Assembly (NCBI GenBank): GCA_018822365.1
Contig: JAHJKL010000073.1
Coordinates: 1 to 47,820, forward strand
DNA: 47,820 nucleotides
Reading direction: 5' to 3'
From: Candidatus Margulisiibacteriota bacterium
GTDB lineage: Bacteria > Margulisbacteria > WOR-1 > O2-12-FULL-45-9 > XYB2-FULL-48-7
In this document: positions 25,262-34,600 of the stretch, in pieces
Layout of the letters: every line of letters begins with the position of its first letter
Numbering within the stretch: the stretch's first letter is position 1
Program-made: the position numbers and the translations under genes
The notes under the pieces: generated by a model
What the model was told of the DNA's origin: nothing
The model's database searches: none
The model's input: the letters and a program-made list of their open reading frames with translations, nothing else

Positions 25262-25549
25262 CTAGAAGCGTTTAAAGTCTCTGCGGCCGCCGCTGTCGCG
25301 GTTTTCGGTCCGTGGCTTGGCTTCGTTAACTGTTAGTTCACGATCGCCCCACTTGTAACCGCTCATAGCCGTTACGGCTTTCGCCATATCGTTGTCGTCC
25401 ATGTCAACAAAACCAAATCCGCGGGATTTGTTCGTCATTTTATCGATCATGATCCTGGCGGAAATGACATTGCCGAATTCAGCAAACTTACTTCTGAGTT
25501 CGTCGTCAGTCGCCGACCATGGCAAATTTCCTACAAATATGCTTTTCAT
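25262..25549 (-). CDS. RNA-binding protein with one RRM domain
   Basis: 95 residues: RNP2 SIFVGNLPW at residues 3-11, RNP1 KSRGFGFVDM at about 41-50, and a short Arg/Gly/Asp-rich tail (ENRDSGGRRDFKRF). This is the compact RRM protein found in cyanobacteria (Rbp) and several candidate phyla, usually induced by cold and thought to bind single-stranded RNA. SD AAGGAG lies nine bases before the ATG. It has its own terminator (25209-25241) and is monocistronic. Confidence 0.92.
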   Translation of the reverse strand: MKSIFVGNLPWSATDDELRSKFAEFGNVISARIMIDKMTNKSRGFGFVDMDDNDMAKAVTAMSGYKWGDRELTVNEAKPRTENRDSGGRRDFKRF

Positions 25550-25661
25550 ATTATTGAGCTCCTTATATCAGATTAAATACCATTAATAGAAACTATTAAT
25601 TTCGACCTTGGTACCAGTATGACACGCTTTCCGGGAAAAGCCCAGCGAAAGATCGCCGGAG

Positions 25662-26126
25662 TTATGATATCTCCAAAATTTGATATTTGATCAGCCCCCG
25701 GGGAACCTCTACTTCGACCTTGTCCCCCACTTTGCATCCAAAGACCGCTTCACCGATCGGGGAATCGGTTGAGATCTTATTCTCCAGAGGATCGCTTTCC
25801 ATTTCCGTCACCAGGGTGAACTCTAGTTCGCTCCCGTTATCGAGCGCTTTGACCTTTACCGTTGACCCAAGAGAGATCCCGTCCCCTTTAGGCATCTGCC
25901 CTTTCTCAACGATCGTCGCATTGGCGAGCTTGGCTTCCAGATCGCGGATCCGCATTTCGTTAAGCCCCTGTTCATCTTTGGCGGTATGATAAGCGGAATT
26001 CTCCCGAAGGTCACCATGCTCCCGCGCTTCGCCGATCACCTTTGATATCTTAACCCGGCGCTTTTTGAGCTCTTCCAGTTTCTGCCGCAATTTCTCAAAG
26101 TTCTCTTTAGTTATTAATTCTCCCAT
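25662..26126 (-). CDS. greA: Transcription elongation factor GreA
   Basis: 154 residues, the normal length. The N-terminal coiled coil carries HGDLRENSAYHTAKDEQ, whose acidic tip (D and E) reaches the RNA polymerase active site and stimulates cleavage of backtracked RNA. The C-terminal FKBP-like domain has SDPLENKISTDSPIGEA and ends VEVPRGLIKYQILEI. The SD GGGAG precedes the ATG. Confidence 0.96.
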   Translation of the reverse strand: MGELITKENFEKLRQKLEELKKRRVKISKVIGEAREHGDLRENSAYHTAKDEQGLNEMRIRDLEAKLANATIVEKGQMPKGDGISLGSTVKVKALDNGSELEFTLVTEMESDPLENKISTDSPIGEAVFGCKVGDKVEVEVPRGLIKYQILEIS

Positions 26127-26169
26127 ATCAAGCTCCCTTTAAAAGTAATTATCTATTATAGCAAACAAG

Positions 26170-27912
26170 TCAAAAGAGGTTTAAAATAAAATTCAACAGG
26201 CCGCCGACGGTCAAAGAAGTAACCAGCATGATCGCCGTCCCCTTGAGCATGTCCTTCCAGCCGAGCTCCCTGATAAAAATAATAAAGGTGGCAATGCACG
26301 GAAAAAATGTCGCCAGAACGACCGACGCGACAATCAGCTGTTTCACCGTCAGGGCCAGCGGCACCAGCATGCCGACCGCGACATCTTTTCGTAAAAAGCC
26401 GATCACGATCGCCACGATCGCCCCTTTGGGCAAACCGAGCAGGCCGCTGACGACAGGCGCGGTCACCGCGGCGATCGCGTCAAAAATATTCAAATAATAG
26501 AGCAGGTTGACGACCAGCACGCCAAGCATGATCAGGGGGAGAGCCTCGGTTATAAACTCCCTGACCCGCCACCAGGTCTTGCGGAACAAGACCCTGGGGG
26601 GAGGCCAGCGGTATGGCGGGATCTCCAGCAGAAGCTCCGGGCTGAACCCGGGGGTCAACCGGTTCATGATCATCCCTAACACCAGCCAGGTCAAACCGAG
26701 CGTTCCGTAGACGACCAAAACCGGTAAAAGCCCGTGCCGGCCCAGCAGTCCAATGATCATTGCCTGCAGGGCGGCGCAGGGGATGCCGATCGAGATCAGG
26801 GTTGAAGCGATAAAACGCTCCCGCTTGCTTTCCAGGACCCTGGTCGCCAGGATCCCCGGGACATTACAGCCAAACGAAAGGAGGGTCGGGACAATGGCAA
26901 ACCCGTGCAGGCCAATGTGGTGCATCAGGTTGTCCATCAAAACCGCCAGGCGCGGCAGGTAGCCCGAATCCTCCAGCAAGCCAAGGATCAGATAAAAGGA
27001 AACTATATATGGAAGGACCATGGCAAATTCAACATAAAGCGCAGTGCTCAAGACCCCGAACGATTGGATGTAATCGATCTGGCCGGCGATCAGTTTGCCG
27101 ACCAGAATGTCATGAAACAGCCCTCCCCCGCCAAGCCAGGCACTTAATTTCAGCAAGATCGGGGTCCACAAATTATTGAACACCGGGTCGGAGATATAGT
27201 TGATGATCCCCTCGCCAATAAAACGGATAACGAAAAAAGAGAAAAAGGCAATGACCAGAGCGAACGGCAAGCCGGTCTCCGGTTTGATCGTCATATCCTG
27301 GATCCGTTCCCAGATCGTATGGTGCCGGTGCTCCAGCCGCTGGGCCAGGGCGATGATCCGGCCGATATCTTCCCAGCGCTCGTCGCGGGTGTGCTTTCTT
27401 ACCTTTGGCGGCCTGGCTTTATAGACCTGGCCGATCAGTCGGGCAAACCCTTCGCCGGTCACCGCCACGGTCGGCACGACCGGTACGTCAAGCCAGTCGG
27501 ACAATTGCTTCAGGTCGATATGGATCCCCCGGTGCTTGGTGTCGTCCCACATGTTCATGGCGACAATGACCGGGATCTTGAGCTCCATCAGTTCCAGGGT
27601 CAGATAGAGGTTCCGCTCCAGGTTGGTCGCGTCAACCACATTGATGACCACATCCCCGGTTTTGAGCGCCGCTTTGGTCGCTTCTTTGAGGATATCGCAG
27701 GTTACCTCTTCCGCTTTGCAGTTCGGCTCCAGAGTATAGGTCCCGGGAACGTCAACCACTTCGACTTTTTCTTCCCCCAGGAGCATGTACCCCTTGCGGA
27801 ATTCAACGGTTGTCCCCGGATAGTTTGAGGTAATAACTTCCAACCCGGTCAACCGGGCAAAAACCGCACTCTTGCCGACGTTGGGATTGCCGATCAGCAG
27901 GATCTTTCTCAT
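26170..27912 (-). CDS. feoB: Ferrous iron transporter FeoB
   Basis: 580 residues, shorter than the 770 of E. coli. G domain: G1 GNPNVGKS (8-15), G2 Thr in YPGTTVE, G3 DVPGTY, G4 NMWD. The GDI-like helical linker is short. The membrane part (about 200-580) has two inverted Gate segments (VLPYIVSFYLILGLLEDSGY and the REFITEALPLIMLGVLVVN region) and the Cys of SFGCNVPGI, typical of FeoB. It imports Fe2+ under anoxic conditions. The start overlaps the FeoA stop (ATGA). Confidence 0.94.
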   Translation of the reverse strand: MRKILLIGNPNVGKSAVFARLTGLEVITSNYPGTTVEFRKGYMLLGEEKVEVVDVPGTYTLEPNCKAEEVTCDILKEATKAALKTGDVVINVVDATNLERNLYLTLELMELKIPVIVAMNMWDDTKHRGIHIDLKQLSDWLDVPVVPTVAVTGEGFARLIGQVYKARPPKVRKHTRDERWEDIGRIIALAQRLEHRHHTIWERIQDMTIKPETGLPFALVIAFFSFFVIRFIGEGIINYISDPVFNNLWTPILLKLSAWLGGGGLFHDILVGKLIAGQIDYIQSFGVLSTALYVEFAMVLPYIVSFYLILGLLEDSGYLPRLAVLMDNLMHHIGLHGFAIVPTLLSFGCNVPGILATRVLESKRERFIASTLISIGIPCAALQAMIIGLLGRHGLLPVLVVYGTLGLTWLVLGMIMNRLTPGFSPELLLEIPPYRWPPPRVLFRKTWWRVREFITEALPLIMLGVLVVNLLYYLNIFDAIAAVTAPVVSGLLGLPKGAIVAIVIGFLRKDVAVGMLVPLALTVKQLIVASVVLATFFPCIATFIIFIRELGWKDMLKGTAIMLVTSLTVGGLLNFILNLF

Positions 27913-28142
27913 CTCTCAACCTCAAGGATCACTTTCCCAGCCATGCCGTGTCCCAGGGCGATCTGGGTATGGCCGACTTTCACTGTGATCGGGCCAAGGA
28001 AGATCATCCCGCTGACCCTGGTCACATTCAAAGCAACGCGCAATCCCAGGGCGGCCAGCCGGTTCTTTAACTCTCCGCCCCCCCTGATCTCCTGGACAAC
28101 GCCTGATTCGCCGTTGCGCATTTTTGATAATGGAATAAGCAT
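27909..28142 (-). CDS. feoA: FeoA ferrous iron transport accessory protein
   Basis: 77 residues with an SH3-like FeoA fold: MLIPLSKMRNGESGVVQEI, RLAALGL, PITVKVGHTQIALGHGMAGKI-type end (here MAGKVILEVER). FeoA binds FeoB and is needed for iron uptake. The start is the ATG at 28142; a TTG at 28160 is in frame but less likely. A TATAAT box ends six bases before this ATG, so the mRNA may be leaderless; the alternative is the distant GGAG at 12 bases. Confidence 0.88.
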   Translation of the reverse strand: MLIPLSKMRNGESGVVQEIRGGGELKNRLAALGLRVALNVTRVSGMIFLGPITVKVGHTQIALGHGMAGKVILEVER

Positions 28143-28148
28143 AATATT

Positions 28149-28154
28149 ATTATA
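28149..28154 (-). promoter_or_regulatory. -10 box of the feoAB operon
   Basis: TATAAT on the minus strand, six bases from the feoA ATG. No good -35 is seen (best TTCAAC at 19-base spacing), so this is tentative. Confidence 0.35.
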
Positions 28155-28223
28155 CTCCAAAACGCGACAAAAGGTTGAAATTGTTCCGCGGCGGTCACGA
28201 TAGATAAGTGATCATCGTCTATC

Positions 28224-28232
28224 TGCTATAAT
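28224..28232 (+). promoter_or_regulatory. Extended -10 promoter of typA
   Basis: TGCTATAAT: a full extended -10 (TGn plus consensus TATAAT at 28227-28232). ATG 28242 is 9 bases further, so transcription from here would start at or almost at the start codon, even though GAGGAAG lies between. Confidence 0.5.
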
Positions 28233-28241
28233 GAGGAAGTC

Positions 28242-30038
28242 ATGAAAAAGATAATCAATATCGCGATCATTGCCCACGTCGACCACGGCAAAACGACGTT
28301 GACCGACCATCTCCTCCGCCAGGGGGGAGCGTTCGGCGAGCGGGACGAAGTCGTGGAACTGGTCATGGACAGCAACGACCTGGAAAAAGAGCGCGGGATC
28401 ACCATTTTTTCCAAGAACTGCTCGATCAAATACAAGGATTACAAGATCAACATCGTAGACACCCCCGGCCACGCCGATTTCGGCTCCGAGGTCGAACGGG
28501 TCCTGAAAATGGTCGACAGCGTCCTCCTGCTGGTCGACGCCCGCGAAGGGCCGATGCCGCAGACCAAGTTCGTCCTCTCCAAGTCGCTCAAGCTGGGTCT
28601 CAAGCCGATCGTCGTTATCAATAAGATCGACAAGAAAGGGCACCGGGCCCACAACGTCGTCGACGAAGTTTTTGACCTGTTCGTCAAGCTCGACGCGACC
28701 GATGAACAGCTTGATTTCCCAATCGTCTATACCATTTCCCGCGAAGGGGTCGCCAAGCACGCGCTGGAAGATACCAGTACCGACCTGACCCCCCTTTTTG
28801 AAACGATCCTTAAACATGTCCCGCCCTATCCGGACAAAAGCGCCGACCCTCTTCAGATGCAGGTGACCAACCTAGCCTATGATGATTATGTCGGAAGAAT
28901 AGCGATCGGCCGGGTCAACAGCGGCCGGCTGAACAAAGGAGCCAACATCGTCGTTTGCAAGCGGGACGGCTCGGTCAAACCGGGAAAGATCACCAAGCTC
29001 CATATTTTTGACGGGTTAAAGCAGGTCGAGGTCAACGAAGCCGACTGCGGCGACATTGTCTCGGTCGCCGGAATGCCCGACATCACCATTGGCGAAACGA
29101 TCACCGTTGCCGAAGATCCGCGGCCGCTCCCCCTGCTGGTCATTGACGAACCGACCCTGACGATGGAATTTATCGTCAACAATTCCCCTTTCGCCGGACG
29201 CGAAGGAAAATTTGTCACCACCCGCCAGATCAAAGAACGGCTGGAAAGAGAGCTGGAGACTAACGTCGGCTTGCGCCTGGAACCGCTCGAGAACGGCGAG
29301 GGGTTTACCGTCTCCGGCCGCGGCGAGCTCCATCTTTCAATTCTTTTAGAAGAGATGCGCCGGGAAAATTACGAGGTCCAGGTCTCCCAGCCCAAAGTAA
29401 TTTTCAAGACGATCAACAATGAAAAAATGGAACCAATGGAACAGACGATCATCCAGGTCCCCGAACAGTTTGCCGGCACGGTGATCGAAAAGCTCGGTCA
29501 GCGTCGGGGAGAAATGCTCGACATGTCGAACAAGAACGGGACCATCACTCTCACCTACATGATCCCAACCCGCGGCCTGCTCGGTTTCCGGGCGGAATTT
29601 ATTATGGACACCAAAGGGGAAGGGATACTGAACCACGCTTTTGCCAAATACGAACGCTTTAAAGGGGAGATCGCCCAGCGGCAGAACGGGGTCTTGATCT
29701 CCGGCAACACCGGCAAGACCGCCTCTTACGCCCTCGACAACCTTCAGCAGAGGGCCCGCCTCTTTGTTAAACCGGGAATTGAAGTGTACGAGGGGATGAT
29801 CGTGGGAGAAAACTCCCGCGCCATGGACATGACGGTCAATCCGTGCAAAGAAAAAAAGCAGACCAACATCCGGGCGGCGAGCGCCGATGAAGCGATCCGG
29901 CTGACCCCGCCGATCATTTTAACCCTGGAACAGGCGCTCGAATTCATCGACGACGACGAACTGGTGGAGATCACCCCGAAAAATATCCGCCTGCGGAAAA
30001 AATTCCTCACCGAGAACGAGCGGGATCGGAATCGCTAA
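28242..30038 (+). CDS. typA: Ribosome-associated GTPase TypA/BipA
   Basis: 598 residues, the normal length. Translation-factor GTPase: [10 protein letters not shown] (G1, about 10-19), RGITIFS (G2), DTPGHADFG (G3), NKIDKKGHR (G4). Domain II follows, then EF-G-like domains III and V ([29 protein letters not shown]) and the TypA-specific C-terminal domain ([31 protein letters not shown]). TypA binds the 70S ribosome and helps assembly and stress or cold adaptation. Confidence 0.96.
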   Translation: MKKIINIAIIAHVDHGKTTLTDHLLRQGGAFGERDEVVELVMDSNDLEKERGITIFSKNCSIKYKDYKINIVDTPGHADFGSEVERVLKMVDSVLLLVDAREGPMPQTKFVLSKSLKLGLKPIVVINKIDKKGHRAHNVVDEVFDLFVKLDATDEQLDFPIVYTISREGVAKHALEDTSTDLTPLFETILKHVPPYPDKSADPLQMQVTNLAYDDYVGRIAIGRVNSGRLNKGANIVVCKRDGSVKPGKITKLHIFDGLKQVEVNEADCGDIVSVAGMPDITIGETITVAEDPRPLPLLVIDEPTLTMEFIVNNSPFAGREGKFVTTRQIKERLERELETNVGLRLEPLENGEGFTVSGRGELHLSILLEEMRRENYEVQVSQPKVIFKTINNEKMEPMEQTIIQVPEQFAGTVIEKLGQRRGEMLDMSNKNGTITLTYMIPTRGLLGFRAEFIMDTKGEGILNHAFAKYERFKGEIAQRQNGVLISGNTGKTASYALDNLQQRARLFVKPGIEVYEGMIVGENSRAMDMTVNPCKEKKQTNIRAASADEAIRLTPPIILTLEQALEFIDDDELVEITPKNIRLRKKFLTENERDRNR

Positions 30039-30070
30039 TTAACAACTTACAATTCCACTGTTTACTCAAA

Positions 30071-30105
30071 AAGGAAACCAGCGACATTATCGTCGCGGTT
30101 TCCTT
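30071..30105 (-). terminator. Hairpin terminator of mrr (GGAAACC-type hairpin 1)
   Basis: AAGGAAACC (30071-30079), bulged A, GCGAC, loop attatc, GTCGC, GGTTTCCTT (30097-30105). On the minus strand it is followed by TTTTTG. Its outer arm overlaps the mrr stop codon. It may also serve typA from the other side, where the U-tract is poor. Confidence 0.75.
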
Positions 30106-31015
30106 ACTCTTCAATAAAATAGTCAGAATCTATCTTTTTAACATCATAGCTGATTACTTTTGAAACACCTATGTCGTTCTCTATCATAAGTCGCGCAAGA
30201 TTTACGCCTTCAATCAAAATAACTTTATGCGTTATCGTTTTTACATACTCCAAAGCATCTTTTGTAAATCCAGAGGTAGTGATAAAAACCCCTTTATTCG
30301 CTTTTTGCCCAACCAAGCTACCAACAAAATTTCTAATTTCTTTGGAACCAACGACCCCCTCCCAACGCTTTGCTTGGATATAAATAACATCAAGCCCAAG
30401 TTTATCCTCCTTGATAATCCCATCTATTCCGCCATCACCACTTTGCCCAATTGCTTGGCCAGCATCTTTTCGAGATCCTCCATAGCCCATAGCAAGCATA
30501 AGCTCAACAACCAATTTTTCAAAAAAGCGAGGTGAGCTTTGTTTCACAAATCCCAACAATTCCTCCGACAAATCTCTCTTGATTTTTTGGTAGCCATATT
30601 CCAAAAGTTCTTGGGGTGTTTGTGTTGCGCTGAATGCCATCTCTTGTTCTTCATCTTGGTCTTTTTCCTTTTTGATATTTCTAAATCTCATGAATAAAGG
30701 AAATTGCTCAAGGAATCCCACATTGATTTCCGAAGGATTTTTTTTAAGAGTATTAAGTCCAAGATCAGTTATTCTAAAATATGCTCGCTTTGTTGATTCA
30801 AGTAGTCCAGCCTTTTTAAGGTATGTTCTTGCCCAACCAACACGATTATCAATAATATACTGTGACCCACTCGGCAAAACCTCTTTTCTATCCTGTTCGG
30901 TCAAGCTAAAATAATCGGCAATATATTCAATAGCCTCCCTTATCCCATGCTCTTTATTATCACTCGCGTATTTTAAGAGTGGAAGCATTATTGATTGATA
31001 GTCAGGTATTTTCAT
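30104..31015 (-). CDS. mrr: Mrr-type restriction endonuclease
   Basis: 303 residues. Residues 1-100 are a winged-helix domain (Mrr_N type: QSIMLPLLKYASDNKEHGIREA is split here as LPLLKYASDNKEHGI, then RTYLKKAGLLES and FRITDLGL). Residues about 155-285 are the Mrr catalytic domain: FFEKLVVELMLAMGYGG, then GDGGIDGII (catalytic D), then DVIYIQAKRW (QxK). Mrr cuts modified (methylated) DNA. AT-rich compared with typA and trpB, which suggests transfer. SD GGGTGA before the ATG. No partner restriction genes nearby; next upstream is tRNA-Ala with a broken partial copy. Confidence 0.9.
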   Translation of the reverse strand: MKIPDYQSIMLPLLKYASDNKEHGIREAIEYIADYFSLTEQDRKEVLPSGSQYIIDNRVGWARTYLKKAGLLESTKRAYFRITDLGLNTLKKNPSEINVGFLEQFPLFMRFRNIKKEKDQDEEQEMAFSATQTPQELLEYGYQKIKRDLSEELLGFVKQSSPRFFEKLVVELMLAMGYGGSRKDAGQAIGQSGDGGIDGIIKEDKLGLDVIYIQAKRWEGVVGSKEIRNFVGSLVGQKANKGVFITTSGFTKDALEYVKTITHKVILIEGVNLARLMIENDIGVSKVISYDVKKIDSDYFIEE

Positions 31016-31070
31016 ATTTTAATCACCCAATTAATAAATTAAACTCTTACCGACTTAACCCAAAGTTTAT

Positions 31071-31157
31071 GGAGCCGAGGGGGATCTCCCGATGAAATCG
31101 GGATCCCGACGATTCCATCATTATTACAAATTATTGACCGTCGGGAGAACCCCTGAC
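31071..31157 (-). repeat. Partial copy of the tRNA-Ala 3' end, split by a 62-bp insert with inverted ends
   Basis: 31071-31085 matches the tRNA 3' acceptor strand and T-stem (15 identical bases) and 31148-31157 matches the other T-stem strand (10 bases). Between them, replacing two T-loop bases, are 62 bases that begin CTCCCGA and end TCGGGAG. The complete tRNA lies 36 bases away. Remnant of an integration or duplication event. Confidence 0.6.
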
Positions 31158-31192
31158 TGACCTTTCAACAAGCAGGCATTTCTTCAATTAGA

Positions 31193-31268
31193 TGGTGGAG
31201 CCGAGGGGGATTGAACCCCTGACCTCTAGAATGCAAATCTAGCGCTCTCCCAGCTGAGCTACGGCCCC
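31193..31268 (-). tRNA. tRNA-Ala (anticodon UGC)
   Basis: 76 bases with encoded CCA. The acceptor stem GGGGCCG/CGGCTCC includes the G3:U70 pair, the identity element of alanine tRNAs. D arm GCTCAGCTGGGAGAGC, anticodon loop TTTGCAT in the stem CTAGA/TCTAG, T arm AGGGGTTCAATCCCCCT, discriminator A73. Confidence 0.97.
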
Positions 31269-31397
31269 ACAACCCGCCTGCGGCGGGTAATGACCAATTT
31301 CCAATGAACAAATGACAAATGGATTATTTTTCGGTTTCCATCTAACCGCGCAATTAATTGCGCGGTTAAACCAAACCCAGGATACCATCCCATGACA
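31269..31397. repeat. Palindromes between tRNA-Ala and trpB
   Basis: CCCGCC-tgc-GGCGGG (31273-31287) and a perfect 26-base palindrome centred on AATT with arms TAACCGCGCAATT (31343-31368), the latter between short GGTTT/AAACC arms. Between them is a run of caatgaccaatttcc/aatgaacaaatgac-type repeats. The palindrome may end transcription of trpB, but no U-tract follows on the minus strand. Confidence 0.55.
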
Positions 31398-32747
31398 TTA
31401 AACTTTAGGAACTTTTTTCAAAGCTTCTTTTATCTTCTCCATCGGGTATTCATAATCCTCGAGCTTCCCGGAAAGATAGGTGTCATATGCGGCCAGGTCA
31501 AAATGCCCGTGCCCGCTTAAATTGAAAATGATCACTTCCCCCTCTTTCGCTTTTTTCGCTTCTTCGATCGCGCAATGGATGGCGTGCGAGCTCTCCGGCG
31601 CGGGGATGATCCCTTCGGTCCGGGCGAAAAGGACCGCGTCAGCAAAACACTCGGTCTGATGATACGCCTTGGCCTCAATAACTTTATCTTTGGCCAGGTT
31701 GCTGACGATCGGGGCCATGCCGTGATAGCGCAACCCGCCGGCATGGATTCCCGGCGGCATAAAGTCATGCCCCAGGGTGAACATCTTGACCAATGGGGTC
31801 AGCCCGGCGGTATCGCCAAAATCATATTCATATAGCCCTTTGGTCAGGGTCGGGCAAGACATCGGCTCAACGGCGATAACTTTTGGATTGGTCTTTCCTT
31901 TCAACTTATCTTTCAGGAACGGAAAAGCAAGGCCGGCAAAATTGCTCCCGCCGCCGACACAGCCGATGACGACATCCGGGCTCTTTTCACCGATTGACTT
32001 AAGTTGTTCAATGGCCTCCAACCCGATAATTGTTTGATGCAAAAGAACATGGTTCAAGACCGAACCGAGAGAATATTTGGTATCTTCCCGTTTGACCGCG
32101 TCTTCCACCGCTTCGGAAATCGCCATCCCCAGACTCCCTTTGTTGTTCGGATCGCTCTTTAAGACCGCCCGGCCGTATTCGGTCAGCTCACTCGGCGAAG
32201 CGACAACGTTCCCCCCCCAGGTTTGCATCATCAGCTTCCGGTATGGTTTCTGATCAAAGCTGACCCGGACCATATAGACCTGGCATTCTAATTTAAACAA
32301 GGCACAGGCAAAGGAAAGAGCCGATCCCCACTGCCCCGCCCCGGTCTCGGTCGCGATCCTTTTGACCCCTTCTTTTTTATTATAGTAAACCTGCGCCACG
32401 GCGGTGTTCGGCTTGTGCGACCCGGCCGGGGAGACGCTTTCGTTTTTATAGTAAATTCTGGCTTTTGTTCCCAGCGCTTTTTCCAGGCTCAAAGCCCGGA
32501 CCAGCGGCGTTGGCCGCCAAAGCTTGAGAATGTCGATGACTTCCTGGGGGATATCGATCCACGGGTCGATCGAAACCTCCTGCTTGATGATCTCCATCGG
32601 AAAAAGAGGGGCCAGGTCGGCCGGACCAAGTGGCTTATGGGTCGCCGGATGGAGCGGCGGCGCCAAGGGAGTTTTCAAGTCCGGAGCAATGTTGTACCAG
32701 CGGGTCGGCATCTCTTTTTCACTTAGCAGGATCTTTCTGTCGGTCAT
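31398..32747 (-). CDS. Tryptophan synthase beta chain, TrpB2 type
   Basis: 449 residues. TrpB2 is longer than TrpB1 (about 400) and has the N-terminal [19 protein letters not shown] segment seen here. PLP site: [17 protein letters not shown] with the catalytic Lys in GSHKPN (about residue 112); [30 protein letters not shown] as the phosphate loop. TrpB2 makes tryptophan from indole and serine, often without TrpA; there is no trpA near. Start at 32747 after the SD GGGGGGAA; an upstream ATG at 32777 has no SD. Confidence 0.88.
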   Translation of the reverse strand: MTDRKILLSEKEMPTRWYNIAPDLKTPLAPPLHPATHKPLGPADLAPLFPMEIIKQEVSIDPWIDIPQEVIDILKLWRPTPLVRALSLEKALGTKARIYYKNESVSPAGSHKPNTAVAQVYYNKKEGVKRIATETGAGQWGSALSFACALFKLECQVYMVRVSFDQKPYRKLMMQTWGGNVVASPSELTEYGRAVLKSDPNNKGSLGMAISEAVEDAVKREDTKYSLGSVLNHVLLHQTIIGLEAIEQLKSIGEKSPDVVIGCVGGGSNFAGLAFPFLKDKLKGKTNPKVIAVEPMSCPTLTKGLYEYDFGDTAGLTPLVKMFTLGHDFMPPGIHAGGLRYHGMAPIVSNLAKDKVIEAKAYHQTECFADAVLFARTEGIIPAPESSHAIHCAIEEAKKAKEGEVIIFNLSGHGHFDLAAYDTYLSGKLEDYEYPMEKIKEALKKVPKV

Positions 32748-32830
32748 ATTTATTCCCCCTAAATCCCGCGAATTCATTCACGGTTAAAGGCTATTTTAGC
32801 AAAATATTACCGGGAATGCTATTTTAACCC

Positions 32831-32864
32831 CAGGAAACCTGCGAATAAACTTCGCGGTTTCCTG
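32831..32864. repeat. GGAAACC-type hairpin 2
   Basis: CAGGAAACC, bulged T, GCGAA, loop taaac, TTCGC, GGTTTCCTG. Same plan as the hairpin at 30071-30105 (9-bp arm, single-base bulge, 5-bp inner stem), but located between divergent trpB and pyrK, where a terminator is not needed. Suggests a dispersed element. Confidence 0.7.
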
Positions 32865-32896
32865 GCACTCAAACACTACCTCCGCAGCTGCTTTTT

Positions 32897-32905
32897 TGCT
32901 ATAAT
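32897..32905 (+). promoter_or_regulatory. Extended -10 promoter of pyrK, leaderless geometry
   Basis: TGCTATAAT with TATAAT at 32900-32905; ATG 32913 follows after 7 bases (AATAGTA). No Shine-Dalgarno sequence exists in front of this ATG. Confidence 0.6.
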
Positions 32906-32912
32906 AATAGTA

Positions 32913-33707
32913 ATGGCGACACAAGAACAGTGCCAAGTCCTCGACCATAAACAAGTTGGCCCTCGATATTTCAAGCTGACCCTCAAATCCCATTATATCT
33001 CTACCAACGGCGAACCGGGGCAATTCGTCAACGTCAGGGTAGATAACGGGACCGAGCCCCTTTTGCGGCGGCCGATCAGCCTCCATCGGATCAACAAGGA
33101 ACATCAGACTTTTGAACTCCTCTACGAGGTTGTCGGCGAAGGGACCACTCTCCTGACCAAAGCGACCATCGGGAGCAAGGTTGACGTTCTCGGACCGCTC
33201 GGGAGCGGCTTCAAGCTTGACCCGGCCAAAAAGATCGCCATTCTGGTCGGCGGCGGCATGGGGATCGCCCCGCTGGCGGCACTGGCGGAAAAACTCAAAA
33301 CGCTCGGCGGACGGGCGGTCTACGCTCTGGCCGGGGCTCGCGACAAAAGTTGTCTGGTTTGCGAGGATGAGCTCGCTTCCCTGGCCAACCAATCGGTTGT
33401 CGCCACCGACGACGGCAGCCAGGGCAGAAAAGGGTATGTTTCTGATCTCCTGATCGACCTGTTGAACAATACCGTGACCCAGATCCATTACCCGGAAACC
33501 GCTATTTACGCCTGCGGCCCCAAGGGGATGCTCAAGGCGGTCGCCGAGATCGCCGGCCAAAAGAAGATCGCCTGCCAACTTTCCCTGGAAGAAAAAATGG
33601 CCTGCGGGATCGGCGCCTGCCTTGGCTGTTCGGTAATGACCATCAACGGCTATAAAACCGTCTGCAAAGACGGCCCGGTCTTCGACGCGAAGGAGATATC
33701 GTGGTAG
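32913..33707 (+). CDS. pyrK: Dihydroorotate dehydrogenase electron-transfer subunit PyrK
   Basis: 264 residues. FAD-binding barrel with RRPISLHR (about 54-61), NAD-binding domain starting KKIAILVGGGMGIAPLAAL, and the C-terminal [2Fe-2S] site MACGIGACLGC plus a Cys in KTVCKDGP. With PyrD (next gene, overlapping) it forms the class 1B enzyme that passes electrons from dihydroorotate to NAD+ in pyrimidine synthesis. No SD; a consensus extended -10 ends seven bases before the ATG. Confidence 0.94.
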   Translation: MATQEQCQVLDHKQVGPRYFKLTLKSHYISTNGEPGQFVNVRVDNGTEPLLRRPISLHRINKEHQTFELLYEVVGEGTTLLTKATIGSKVDVLGPLGSGFKLDPAKKIAILVGGGMGIAPLAALAEKLKTLGGRAVYALAGARDKSCLVCEDELASLANQSVVATDDGSQGRKGYVSDLLIDLLNNTVTQIHYPETAIYACGPKGMLKAVAEIAGQKKIACQLSLEEKMACGIGACLGCSVMTINGYKTVCKDGPVFDAKEISW

Positions 33708-34600
33708 AACTTGCCGGTCTCAAATTAAAGAACCCAGTTTTAGTCGCTTCCGGAACCTTTGGCTACGGCAAAGAGTTTGCCGATTATCTCGACCTCAACA
33801 AACTTGGCGGGCTGATCACTAAAAGCGTCTCCCTGAAAGCTAAAGAAGGGAATCCACCGCCGAGGATCGTTGAAACCCCTTCAGGGATGATCAATTCGAT
33901 CGGCCTGCAGAACGAAGGATTGGAAGCCTTTATAAAAAACGCCATCCCTTTCCTGGCTAAACTTGAGATCCCGGTCATCGTTAACATCGCCGGCGATACC
34001 ATAGAGGAATACGCCGAACTGGCCAAACAGCTCGGCAAAGAGAAAACGGTCAAGGGGCTGGAAGTTAACATCTCTTGCCCTAACGTCAAAAAAGGGGGAA
34101 TGGCTTTTGGGATCGACCCGACCGCGACCAAAGAAGTAATCAGTGCGGTCCGTAAAGCAACCACTTTGCCGATCATCGCCAAACTCTCCCCCAACGTCAC
34201 CGATATTACCCTGACCGCCAAAGCGGCGGAAAACGCGGGAGCCAACGCCATTTCCCTGATCAACACCGTGGTCGGGATGGCGATCGATATCGAGACCCGG
34301 CGCTCCCGGATCGGCCGTCCGACCGGCGGGCTCTCGGGCCCGGCGATCAGACCGATCGCGGTCCGGATGGTTTATGAAGCGTCTAAAGCGGTCAAGATCC
34401 CGGTCATCGGGATCGGCGGGATCATGACCGGCTCCGACGCGATCGAATTCTTTATCGCGGGGGCTTCGGCGGTTGAAGTCGGGACCGCCAACTTTGTAGA
34501 CACCGCCGCTCCTTTGCGGATCTTAAAAGAGATCAACGACTATCTCGCTAAACACGAGATCGGTGATCATCACGAACTGATCGGCACCTTCAAAGAATAA
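33701..34600 (+). CDS. pyrD: Dihydroorotate dehydrogenase class 1B catalytic subunit
   Basis: 299 residues. FMN-binding TIM barrel: NPVLVASGTFGYG at 11-23, EVNISCPNVKKGG with the catalytic Cys that marks class 1B, AKLSPNVTDI, IPVIGIGGIMTGSDAIEFFIAGA. Start is GTG 33701 after GAAGGAGATATC, overlapping the pyrK stop by seven bases. Oxidises dihydroorotate to orotate; electrons leave through PyrK. Confidence 0.95.
   Translation: MVELAGLKLKNPVLVASGTFGYGKEFADYLDLNKLGGLITKSVSLKAKEGNPPPRIVETPSGMINSIGLQNEGLEAFIKNAIPFLAKLEIPVIVNIAGDTIEEYAELAKQLGKEKTVKGLEVNISCPNVKKGGMAFGIDPTATKEVISAVRKATTLPIIAKLSPNVTDITLTAKAAENAGANAISLINTVVGMAIDIETRRSRIGRPTGGLSGPAIRPIAVRMVYEASKAVKIPVIGIGGIMTGSDAIEFFIAGASAVEVGTANFVDTAAPLRILKEINDYLAKHEIGDHHELIGTFKE

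Noticed and set aside
31398-32747. Part of a tryptophan operon
   Set aside because: No trpA, trpC, trpD, trpE or trpF nearby; the sequence is TrpB2, which often stands alone.
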